A stretch of 64,000 nt of DNA. It comes from Ectobius pallidus (taxonomy: Eukaryota > Arthropoda > Insecta > Blattodea > Ectobiidae). Under the pieces are notes generated by a model. It was given only the letters and a program-made list of their open reading frames with translations, ran no database searches and was not told the DNA's origin. Where the stretch lies: contig CAXKWD010000005.1 in the NCBI GenBank assembly GCA_964059195.1, positions 139,277,686-139,341,685 of the forward strand, given 5' to 3'. A program made the position numbers and the translations under genes. This document shows, piece by piece, positions 14,601-26,600 of the stretch; within the stretch, counting starts at the first letter, position 1; every line of letters begins with the position of its first letter.

Positions 14601-17600
14601 TGTGACTCGTTCTGAGCACTATAATCGTGAAGAAGAGTACTATGTTTCTCTCCACACACTCTGCAAGAGAACGAGCTGCAAGCCTTGGTATGTCCTCTTG
14701 AAGAGTAACATACACGACATAAATGGTTAGTCCTGACAAAATTGCTACGGCTTGCAAGACTCATTGCTTTGAAAACATCACATTGGTAGACTTGATGTGA
14801 ATCCTTTTTGCAACAAATACATTTGTTGACAAATTGAGCTGATTTGCTCTTAGCCGATATAGGTTGCGAATTCTGTGAAGTTGAAGGCTGATTTTTTAGA
14901 GCTGAATCCGTCATTTGCAAGACTCGGACTCTAGTCTCCAGAAACTTAAGTAGTTCCTTGAGTTCAGGCAGTCTGTCTGATTTCAGCGATGATTCCCATT
15001 CTCTAATAATATGAACTGGGAGTTTGTCTAAGATCATTTTAGAAATAATTAAGTCGGATAAATCGACATTAGTATTTAAAGAGTGCAATGCATGCACCGT
15101 GCTTATGAAATGATCTATAAATCTTTGCAGAGAGTCTGCAGAATTCTTTTCAAGAGAGGGTGGTGAAAATAATTTGTCAATGTGACTATTAGCAATCAGA
15201 CGATTGTTGTCAAATCTTTCTGACAACGTTTCCCAGGCTACATCAAATGTAGCTGAGGATACAGGAATATTCTGTATTACAGTCATGACTTCTGGCGATA
15301 AGCATGATTTTAGATATTGGAACTTGTCCATGTTAGAAATATGCTTATGTTGAATGACAAGGGAATAGAATGTATCCCTGAACTCAATCCACAAGGCAGG
15401 ATCGCCTGTGAATTGAGGAAGACGGATCTCGGGAAGTTTTGGGAGTGAAGGGGTCAATTCTCTAGATGACTGCTGGACTACAGAAGTTGAGACCTGATCA
15501 GGGTCATAAAACTGTTTATTTTTAGCAATGGAGCCATTTAGAAGACCTATTGCTTTATGAAAAGTAGTTTCGACTTCTTGACTTTGAAGTTTAATGACTT
15601 CAGTCACTTCTTGTGGTCTGACTTGAGAGAAATTACTCTTATATTGATTAAATGTAGCTTCGAATGCATTGCGCATACTGACAGCTTCAAAATATGAAGC
15701 TTCGTCTCTAATGTATAAAGTCTGAATAGACTGAACGTAATTAAAAAACTGAGCTGCTACAATATCAATAGAAGCTAGTTTATCCATAGATTCAGCTTGA
15801 GCAGCTCTTTGCTCTGCTTCTGCCCTTTCTTGTCTGGCCCTAGCTTCTGATTCTGCTAATTCTAATTTAGTCCTAGCTTCTATTTCTGCAATTTCTAGTC
15901 TAGTCCTAGCTTCTGCTTCTACAGCTTCTTGCCTAGCCCTAGCTTCTGTCTCTGCAATTTCTAGTCTAGTCCTAGCTTCTGCTTCTACAGCTTCTTGCCT
16001 AGCCCTAGCTTCTGTCTCTGCAATTTCTAGTCTAGTCCTAGCTTCTGCTTCTGCAGCTTCTTGCCTAAGTTTAGCATCTGCTTCTTGTTTAAGTTTAGCC
16101 TCATAGGCTACAATTAAGGAGTCAATATGAGATATGGCTGAAAAGACAGATTGCTCAATATCTTCTCTATAATCTGCTTCAGCTTCTGAATACTCTACTT
16201 GGTCAATCAGAGACTGAATATCTTCATATTTGATCAGGACTTCATTAAACTTAGCCTTACGGGCTATAATTTCTTTATGAGATTTATCATCAAGATCAGT
16301 GAATGATAGAAAGGTATTGACGTGGCGAGTGATCTGAGCCTTTATAGGAGTTCTCTTGGCTTTAAGAGCATTAATGTTCAACTCCTGATTAGCCATCTCT
16401 TTAGATTTACAGCACAGATTACAATGAATATCAATAATTGCCCGCTCTTAGGGCCCTAATGACAATAAATACAATGCCCGATTACGGGTTAAGACAAATC
16501 AGTACATAAACGTCCAATGCAATGGACGTTGAAACAATACAATATCAGGTGTGATATGTGTACTAGTGTAAGTGTTGCTGTCTGTGTAGGTTTTACAAGC
16601 ATGAAACTTATAACACTAGTTTAACAATAGATCCTCCAGCCTTCACCTCAAACATGCAGAAGACATGGAGGCAGTAACAATATTAATTATTGTTTAGTTA
16701 TTGTTATGATGAGAACAAATTCTGGTATATATTACAGTTCAATTCACCAGATAATAGTCCAGTTATGATTCAAGCTTCGACAATAGGAGTCCAATAAATG
16801 GTCCGGTAATGATTCAATTATCCGGCAATAGGAGGACCATTAAAATGTACGGGCAAGCTGAGAGCAAGCGGACTGTATGACAAGATTCATAGGAAGTAAC
16901 ACTTCTTGAAATTGAGACTTAAACTATAATTAGATAAGCCAAACTTGCCCAATACATTTTAGATAAATTTCTCTGGTATGTAACAATTTATTGTCACAAC
17001 AACAATACATACATCATGCTCAGTTCATAAATTCTTGATTTCTTGGACGTGTATAATATTATTATTCATAAACACTGATGAACTTGTAGATATCACAATG
17101 TTTAATACAAATTCCTTTGTTAAAGGTCATAAATATCTTTGAGATGGCTTAATCAGTTTGATCAAAACCACAAATATATTAGTTCAATGATGAAATTACG
17201 TCCAAATTGTTCCTCAAATAAATTAGGTAGTAAATGACGTACCTTTGAATTGATTAATACCACCTTTTGATAGTTGATACAGATGTTAGCCTGAGATCTT
17301 GCAACGCCAACACCAAAATGAAGAAGACCCGATGAAACACACGATGGGTGATAATAGTCCTTAAATCGTTCGAAGTCTTCAGAATCAATAAGGCATGTGA
17401 AACCTTAATGTGAATAGAAGAGCTGATTGCTTCAGCTATTGAAAGTAAACCACCAGATCTATCTGATAGGTAAATAATGGCATTGATAAGCCAAGAAGAA
17501 AACTCATGTCCTTATGAGTAGTAGTTGAATTGATTACAACGAAGAATAGGCATTTAAAGCCTAGAAAAACTAATGTCTTTATGAGACACAGTTAACTTGA

Positions 17601-20600
17601 ATCGATGAAGAAGGAGAAAGAAGCTAAAGATAAACCTTATTGGCTATCAAAACAATATAATAAAAATCTCCAGTCTCTGATTGGATGCAAGACATAAAAA
17701 GAATAATTTTGATATTACAATACCCATACATAACAACTATTTGAAATTCATTTGTTCAATAAATAAAAAAAAACAAGATAGCAAGCAAGGCCTGCTAAAA
17801 ACGAATTACAGTGTTCCGTCCAGCATTCGTGTCTGGCCGGATTTGAGGCATTAGCTGGTTTCGCGAGTTCATTCGCCGTGTTGCTATGGCAACAGGCTTG
17901 TGTCTTCGTTTGTTTTATTTTCTTGTTGTGTCTTCAATATAATTTTAAATATGTTTACTTATCTGTTTGTTCTTTCTCCCATCAATTCGCATCAGAAATG
18001 ACATTTGACTGTCGCATCTTTCATTTTTTGGATAGTCATGTTATAATCTCCAACCCAAAGTTTCAGTCTGATTATTTTTTAGTATATTTTATTCATAATT
18101 TTGTGTTTTTAAAGAAACAATTCAGTTTTAAAGTAATGCTATTAATTCTCTTATTTATGTTTTAGTATTTTAATGTAACTTAATTGATTTATTTCCAAGA
18201 TTAATTATTTATTGTTTTTCTTGGCCAATGGGATTCTTGCTTTACGTCACATGTCGTGACGTCTGTCATTCTTGCTATTCATTCTTATTCACTCGTTCGA
18301 AGTTTTCGCCAGGCTAGTTTTCAGTTCAGAATTCTGAATCTAGTTATTATTGTCGAGCTGGGAATTTGAAGTTTCCCAGCCCTAGTTATTGCAGAGACGC
18401 AATTTAGTACATTCATCAAAGTAATTTATTTGTGATTTAATTACAAATGTGTGAAGCCAAGTTTTTTACTTCCCTGATCAAACCGTATGGACTTGAATGC
18501 GTAACTCATTAAGTAAAAGGATTTACTGTAAGTACTGCTGTGAAGTGAATATTTCAGAGTGCTTAATTTTAGTTGCAGTGTCGAAGCAACATCTAAAGGT
18601 TCTTCTTTTCGGTCGAAGCAGCAAGTCGACCTTAAAATAATTTGCTGATAGTGCGCATTCACTTCAAGAATAGTGAAATTCTTTCTCAGTCGTCCGAGCA
18701 AGCGCGACTATAAAAATTGCTCTGCTCTGGTCCTCCGAGCTATTCATCAGTCTTATAAGGCAAGCATGCCTTATTTTCCAGAAGGAGCTTACTAAGTCGT
18801 CTCCCCTTGACTTCATCAACATTTCATCTTCTTCGGCACCGCTAGGAAGAGGAATTTATTTGTAAAGCAAGATACAAAATTCCATCTTGTATTTTAAAGG
18901 GTCTATTTATCATTTTGTCCATTGTGCTCTTTGTATCTTTCAAGGGGCTCAATAAATGTATTTAAACTTGACTTAGTGTAGCATCCTTCAAACCGGAGAG
19001 GTTTCCCCGTGTCCCTATTTCGCCTGCGAGCTACCGTGGGAGCGGGAACATCTCTTTGTGGTCCTCCGGGCCGGATATGACCCAGAGGCCTATGGTTGAA
19101 GATGCATTGATAGTTAGTGACCTATAATTAACGTAGAGTAACTATTCAATTAACAGTTTGAATTTGTCTTGGTCACTTATTACAGAGACCTCAGTGATTA
19201 GCCACAATTCTAGTCATTCTTATATATCAATCTTGTTCTCCCGGTATAGTTTGCCGCCGGTGTGAGACGCTACCATCAGTAGCCATCAGTAATAAGTAGT
19301 TTAAAGTCAGTTGCTATAAGTATCTGTGGTTCTCCTCCGCATTGCGTTTGAGGGAGGTCTCTGACAGATTTCAATTAAGTTTTTGGTACTTTCTTGTAAA
19401 GTGTAAACATTTACATTTGTGTACTTACACCTGTACAGCTACACACTATTTCTTTGTCTACTCGTATGCTCCTATGCGGGCAACTCACTCCATTCTTATA
19501 AACAAACCTTAATTTGTCATTGTTGCACCGGCTCTAGGCGGGCAACCTATTTAATTCAGACATTTGTATAAGCAAGTCGCTATGTCGAGTCCAGACGGTT
19601 TGACGGCTCTTAAAGCCAAGCGAGTTCCCATTAAGGCCCAGATTACGCGGCAGGTTAATGTCATTAGTAATTTAGCTATTGAGGATGTCACATATCCTGA
19701 ACTCAAAAAGTATGAGTCTAAGTTAGACGAACTTGCAGCTAAGTTCGACCTTGTGCAGACTGAAATCGACGGTGTGGATTATTCTGATGCTGAAGAAGCC
19801 TATAGGGCAGAAGTCGACGCCGTCATTTCCAGAGGCAACTCTCAGTTGTGTAAATTTCTTCAGGCCTTATCTGACAAGGAGGCCCTGGCCCAGGCCGAAG
19901 CTAAGAGAGCGGAGGTCCTGGCCCAGCTCGCCCTGGCCCGTGAGGAAGCCGAAGCTAAGAGAGCGGAGGCCCTGGCCCAGCAGGCACTTGCAGAAAGGCA
20001 GGCTCAGGCCCAGCTCGCCCTGGCCCGTGAGGAAGCCGAAGCTAAGAGAGCGGAGGCCCAGGCCCAGCTCGCCCTGGCCCGTGAGGAAGCTGAGGCTAAG
20101 AGAGCCGAAGCCCACGCCCAGGCCGAAGCTGCCCAAAAGGCTAAAATAAGACGCTTCGAGTACTTGCAATCGCAATTTCTGCGTCAAATGCAGATTATGC
20201 GAGAGTACGAAATCGAAGATCTCACTACGCTTCATGAGGCGCGCATTCGCCGCTCTGAATTCGTAGAGATCTTCAAGGCCTATAAGTCAGATTATGCTCA
20301 GGTGGCCATTGACGAGGCCTACCAGGATCATGAATTCGACTTTCACGCAGTGGAATCTGATTATTACAAAGTTATCAGTTTCTTTGACTCCATGATAGCT
20401 GAAAAGAAACAGCTATATGAACCCGAGCAGGCGCAGACTGCCAGTCAGCGCTCCTCGCTCGACCCTGTCACGCCGTTGTTACCGAAACTCCCCGAAATCC
20501 GTCTTCCTCAGTTCAATGGGAACCCCTCTGAGTGGATCGAGTTTCGTGACACTTTCTCGTCGTTGGTAATTCAACACAGGCACATTTCGGACATGGACAA

Positions 20601-23600
20601 GTATCAGTACTTGAAGTCCTGCCTGTCATCAGAGGTTAGTACGGTCATTCAGAATATTCCTGTCTCTGCTGCGACTTTCCAGGTGGCGTGGCAGACTTTG
20701 ATTGATAGGTTTGATAACGACCGGCTAATCGCCAACACCCATCTGGACAATCTCTTCTCTCCCCCTCAGATTGAGAGGTATTCTGCAGAATCCCTGCAGA
20801 AATACCTGGATCATTTTATAAGCACGGTACATGCACTGAATTCCCTTAATACAGAAGTGGAGTTGTCAGATCTGATTATTACCAGAATTATCATCGACAA
20901 GCTTCCGATGAACCTCATCAGAGAATGGGAGTCATCTGTCAAAATAGGGAAGCTCCCTACTCTCAAGGAGTTATTTGTCTTCTTGGAAAGCCGAGTTCGC
21001 ATACTGCAGATGACTGATGCTGCCACGAAAAGTCAGGCTGCTAAGTCAGTTCCGAGCTCTCCGGCTCCTTCCAAGTCAAAGTCTTCTTCTCCGAGGCCTA
21101 AATGTCTCTGTTGTCGTACTGCTGTGCATGACCTGTTTTCATGCAGCGACTTCAGGAGCATGACTTTCGCTCAAAGAGACCAGTTTGTTAGAGACCGCAA
21201 ACTGTGTCGCGTATGCCTGTATAGTCAAGGGCATGCCAACAATTGCAGGACTTTTCAGTGCAGGAGATGTGCTGGGAGACATAGCACATTCCTCCACGAT
21301 CCGACTAGCGATAGTCACCAGGCTGCCAACACTGCAGGTGTTATGGCTTCTAGTCAGACCCAGCAGCGCTGCTTGCTTCCTACTGCTACTGTCCGCATCC
21401 TGGACTCAGACGGCTCGCCTGTTGAGGCCACAGCCCTCCTGGATAGCGGTTCAGACTGCAATCTTATTAGCAACAGGCTGTTTAGGCGTCTTGGACTAGC
21501 TCCTCATGCGCAGCGGACTACGCTAGCGGGAATTTTGTCCACTAATGTTAGCACACATAAGCTAACCAGCATCACGATTCAGTCGCGAGTGACTTCATGG
21601 CGCTACAATGCACAGGCCGTTGTCGTTCCGGAGATTTCGGAGAAAAGGTTCCCGAGCTCTTTCATTGAGACGAAAGATTGGAACATTCCTCCGAATCTTC
21701 CCTTGGCTGACCCATTCTTTAGTCATCCTAAGTGTGTCGATCTACTTCTTGGAGTGGAGATTTGCGCCCAAGTGGTGTGTCCAGGGCAAATTTCCACCTG
21801 TGAGTTACCTACGATTCAGAACTCGCACCTTGGTTGGTACTTCGCCGGGAAACTGCCCTCTGCGCCTTTCCCTTCACAGCGTTGCCATACTTCCAATGGT
21901 CATCGACGCCGATCCACGGCTAAGCGTTATCTTGAAGCAAGCCCAAAAGAGCCTGAATGCTCGAAGGCTATGTCTTCCAATTACTCAGCCTTCCTAACTG
22001 CAGACTTAAACCATTCACCTTCTAAACTTAAGACTTTCGTGGCTAACAGAGTCGCGGACGTCCAAGAATTCACTGCCATTGGCTCTTGGTCGCATGTGTC
22101 ATCTAAGGACAATCCCGCTGATCTCATCTCTAGGGGAGCCACCCCTTCTGACCTACTTAACAACTCTCTGTGGTGGTCAGGCCCTTCTTGGCTTACTGCC
22201 GACTCCACTCAGTGGCCCAGTTTGCCCACTGAGCTCGAATCTTCGTCTCTCCCAGAGGTGAAGATAGCAGCGCTAGGCACTATCGAAACCTCAAGCTTAA
22301 GCCCATGGCTGACTAAGTTTTCACATTTGAAAACAATCAGGGTCATGGCTTATGTGCGACGTTTCATTAATAATTACTTGAAACTCAAGTCACCTATCAA
22401 TGGCCCTTTATTGCCGTCAGAGCTTACTGAAGCTTTGCATTCTTGCATTAGAATCATTCAAAGGAATGCTTTCAGAAAGGAAATTCAAGCATTGTCTTCC
22501 TCGCAAGATTTGCCTTCTTCTAGTAAGATCCGGCAACTATGCCCCTTTATTCAGGATAACATCCTGCGTGTAGGTGGACGTCTAAGTCGGTCCAACCTAC
22601 CTTTTGACAACAAGCATCAGATATTACTTCCTGCAGAGCATGCTTTCACCAGGCAGTTAGTTCTCCATGTTCACTTGCAGCTAGGTCATGCAGGACCTCA
22701 GCTAGTCATCTCGCACTTGCGAGAGTCGTATTGGATCCCTTGCATTCGCAAGCTGGTTCGCAGTGTACGGAGGCGCTGTAGTGTTTGCTTCCGCTTTGAG
22801 GCTCAGGCTTTTCAGCAAAAGATGGCTGATCTGCCTCCTGAGAGAGTAAATCCTCTCCCTCCTTTCACAAACTCTAGTGTGGACTACGCCGGTCCATTCT
22901 CTCTCAAGTTTGGTGGCCCGCGGTCCAAGGTGACTACTAAAGCCTACGTTGCTATTTTTGTCTGCATGTCCACGAAGGCCGTACACGTTGAGCTAGTGAC
23001 TTCGCTCACCTCACGTGCCTTCCTGGCGGCATTGTCAAGGTTCACAAGTCGTCGTGGAATTCCAAGTTCAATCACTTGTGATAATGGTAGAAACTTTGTC
23101 GGAGCCCACGCCGACCTGCAGAACCTCTCTAGGCTTTTGATGTCATCAGAACATCACTCCGCAGTGCAAGACGCCACTGCGCATTTGAACATTCATTGGC
23201 GTTTCTTGCCTCCTCAGTCTCCACACATGGGAGGACTTCATGAGGCGGCAGTACGCTCTTTGAAGTTCCACTTGAAGAGGATGTCCTCGTCCTGTAAGTA
23301 CACTTACGAGGAGATGTCTACTGTTCTCACACAAATTGAGTCATTCTTGAATTCACGTCCTTTGATGCCGTTATCTGAGGACGTGGATGACTTTGGATAT
23401 TTGTCTCCCGGCCACTTTCTTATTGGCAAGCCCATTGTGTCGGTGCCCAGTCCTGACCTCTCTGGTGGGTACAGCCTGCGTTCCCGTTGGAACCATCTTC
23501 AGCAGATGGTCTCTTGTATTTGGAAGAAGTGGTCCGTGGATTATCTCCACACGCTACAGCGTCGTGCAAGGTGGCACAAGGTACTGCCAGACGTTCCTTT

Positions 23601-26600
23601 GGGTACCCCTGTATTGGTTCTCGAGGACAATGTACCTCCTCATAGGTGGGTGCTTGGTCTGGTGCACCAAGTACACCCAGGCCCAGACGGCCTTGTCAGA
23701 GTTGTCACTGTGCGCACTGTCTCAGGCACTTATAAGAGGCCCCTCATCAAGTTGGCTCCTCTGCCTGTCAGTGAAGAGGGACAGTGACACCTGCTTTCAT
23801 TCAGAGTGCTGATGCCGGACGCATCCCATTCCACCGATTTTGACTTTATTGCGACTTGATAGTTGTTTTGGCCTCAAATCCTTGCATTCACGAATTTGCT
23901 TGACGTCACATTCTGTTAGATAATTTCACGAGCGAAATTATCGCGGGCAATATGTTCCGTCCAGCATTCGTGTCTGGCCGGATTTGAGGCATTAGCTGGT
24001 TTCGCGAGTTCATTCGCCGTGTTGCTATGGCAACAGGCTTGTGTCTTCGTTTGTTTTATTTTCTTGTTGTGTCTTCAATATAATTTTAAATATGTTTACT
24101 TATCTGTTTGTTCTTTCTCCCATCAATTCGCATCAGAAATGACATTTGACTGTCGCATCTTTCATTTTTTGGATAGTCATGTTATAATCTCCAACCCAAA
24201 GTTTCAGTCTGATTATTTTTTAGTATATTTTATTCATAATTTTGTGTTTTTAAAGAAACAATTCAGTTTTAAAGTAATGCTATTAATTCTCTTATTTATG
24301 TTTTAGTATTTTAATGTAACTTAATTGATTTATTTCCAAGATTAATTATTTATTGTTTTTCTTGGCCAATGGGATTCTTGCTTTACGTCACATGTCGTGA
24401 CGTCTGTCATTCTTGCTATTCATTCTTATTCACTCGTTCGAAGTTTTCGCCAGGCTAGTTTTCAGTTCAGAATTCTGAATCTAGTTATTATTGTCGAGCT
24501 GGGAATTTGAAGTTTCCCAGCCCTAGTTATTGCAGAGACGCAATTTAGTACATTCATCAAAGTAATTTATTTGTGATTTAATTACAAATGTGTGAAGCCA
24601 AGTTTTTTACTTCCCTGATCAAACCGTATGGACTTGAATGCGTAACTCATTAAGTAAAAGGATTTACTGTAAGTACTGCTGTGAAGTGAATATTTCAGAG
24701 TGCTTAATTTTAGTTGCAGTGTCGAAGCAACATCTAAAGGTTCTTCTTTTCGGTCGAAGCAGCAAGTCGACCTTAAAATAATTTGCTGATAGTGCGCATT
24801 CACTTCAAGAATAGTGAAATTCTTTCTCAGTCGTCCGAGCAAGCGCGACTATAAAAATTGCTCTGCTCTGGTCCTCCGAGCTATTCATCAGTCTTATAAG
24901 GCAAGCATGCCTTATTTTCCAGAAGGAGCTTACTAAGTCGTCTCCCCTTGACTTCATCAACATTTCATCTTCTTCGGCACCGCTAGGAAGAGGAATTTAT
25001 TTGTAAAGCAAGATACAAAATTCCATCTTGTATTTTAAAGGGTCTATTTATCATTTTGTCCATTGTGCTCTTTGTATCTTTCAAGGGGCTCAATAAATGT
25101 ATTTAAACTTGACTTAGTGTAGCATCCTTCAAACCGGAGAGGTTTCCCCGTGTCCCTATTTCGCCTGCGAGCTACCGTGGGAGCGGGAACATACAGAAAC
25201 ATGACCTACTAAACTAAAACATAACGGAACAATTCCTAAAGCTAAATACCCTTTCAAATATTACAGCAATGAACATACTGAATTTTTCTTCCTGTACATT
25301 TTAGCAGTTAGAGTAAAGCAAAGCCAGTCTTATTACTGGAACATACTAGTTCAATAAATTATCAGTGGTCTTGTTTGAACTGAGACTCTCTATGTCAGAG
25401 GCAAGTAGTAAATTCAGAAAATGCTGTTCTATACTTACAGGAGGCTGGTGAAAAACTAGATGGAATGGAAGCTCAGTTAAAGGCCAAAGAGAAACTTGAA
25501 GCTGAAGCTGTGGCTGCCCAGAAGGCACATCGTGATAATATACTTACAGAAGAAAAGAAGATTAAGCAGCTGGAAAAGAATTTGAAAGAGGTAACTAAGA
25601 AGGGTGAAGGCACCAATGATCCGTCGGTTTGTTGACTGTGGCTTATTTGGGAAGACATAATATTGTAGTGAACATTAAAACTAGCAGTGTTCTTGGTTAA
25701 GTGATTAATAAATGGCCTTAAATTTTGTACATTAAACTTTAACAGCCTTACTAATAAAAGCTGCTTATACCTGCGTTGAACGGTTGTTTGGTTGTTCACC
25801 GTGCAAGTTCTGCATAAGCCGCATTACCAATAATAGGTGTGTAACTGCCGAGTTTACACAGTGTTTGTACGTCCAACGTCATCAAATACGTCACGCTTTT
25901 CATGACGTTCCTAGCCTCAGGCTATGAAAGGACTGCTGAACGCCATCTATCGGTGTAGCGGGCAAACAACGATGGATCGTCTGCAGACTAATTGTAGTTT
26001 CAGTATTTCATTATATTGTTTTCAGAAAGCTGTAATCATGGGTACAAGTATGGAAATATGTCCCGCAAACAAGGAACAATGTTTATAATTCCGCAAAAGT
26101 AGCCCAGAATGTTTCATAACAAGTTACCTTAAGAATGGATGCATAACCTCAAAATTCAATCTCAGACATCTACGAAGCGACCGGCTGTTACGCATATCGG
26201 CCATCTTGATTATTTACGTCAAGTTTAAACAAGGGGGCCAGGCTGTGTAATGGTTGCACACATTCAGCCTTATGCAAAAATTATTAGTACACTTTCTTTC
26301 CTCAGCTGTGTATATTCCTGGTATAAATGTTACAACTGGATTATTAGTAATACTGTAACAGTCTTACTAATAATCCAGTTGTAACATTTATACCAGGAAT
26401 ATACACAGCTGAGGAGAAAAAGTGTACTAATAATCCTTGCATAAGGCTGAATGTGTGCAACGCTTTACACAACCTGGCCCCCTTGTATAAACCTGACATA
26501 AATAATCAAGATGGCCGATATCCGTAACAGCCGGTCATTTTGTAGATGTCTGAGATTGAATTTTGAGGCTATGCATATTCTGAGCTGCTTTTGCGGAATT

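Larger units (their letters stand above)
7209..16396 (-). pseudogene. BEL/Pao gag-pol of element A, interrupted by a DNA transposon
   Basis: The start codon is at 16396 ([14 protein letters not shown]) and the stop at 7209. The coding parts are 16396-11266 and 7885-7209; they are divided by the element at 7890-11265 plus one copy of its 4-bp target duplication. The two parts together are 5808 nt, an exact multiple of three, so the frame was open before the insertion. Visible in order: a coiled coil with 22-residue repeats (residues ~100-200), a DUF1759-type gag domain (~315-490), Cys/His clusters (~526-590), an aspartic protease with DSG (~640), reverse transcriptase with YVDD (~1078), RNase H of the Pao type, an integrase zinc-binding and core region, and after the break a DUF5641-like C-terminus. 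All major catalytic motifs look intact except for the break, which falls just after [10 protein letters not shown] in the integrase core. Confidence 0.93.
17812..25191 (+). mobile_element. BEL/Pao LTR retrotransposon B, reverse-transcriptase-deleted, nested in LTR of A
   Basis: 7380 bp with two 1239-bp LTRs (17812-19050 and 23953-25191) that look identical where compared. It is flanked by a tacag 5-bp duplication inside the LTR of element A. It shares with A the LTR start TGTTCCGT, the GCGGGCAATAT run before the 3' LTR and the TGGTCCTCC primer-site start, but the LTRs otherwise differ, so B is a related but separate family. The gag-pol frame is open but lacks the reverse transcriptase. Confidence 0.94.
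6037..25231 (-). mobile_element. BEL/Pao LTR retrotransposon A, full length, with two nested insertions
   Basis: The element is flanked by the direct 5-bp duplication attcc (6032-6036 and 25232-25236), the size expected for BEL/Pao. Its two LTRs are 1001 bp each. The left (3') LTR is intact. The right (5') LTR is split 35 bp from its outer edge by element B. Removing B restores exactly 1001 bp, and I saw no difference between the two LTR copies in the stretches compared by eye. Between the LTRs is one long gag-pol frame, split by a DNA transposon at 7890-11265. Near-identical LTRs suggest a recent insertion into SMC2 intron 3, opposite to the direction of SMC2 transcription. Confidence 0.93.

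Noticed and set aside
17878..18165. 95-codon open frame in each LTR of element B (also 24019-24306)
   Set aside because: It is duplicated only because it lies in the LTR, has hydrophobic AT-rich composition, and precedes the TATA box, so it would not be in the element's RNA.
19867..20235. 122-codon minus-strand and 138-codon plus-strand frames over the gag repeats of element B
   Set aside because: These are alternative-frame readings of the repetitive coiled-coil coding region, with the periodic composition expected from that repeat.
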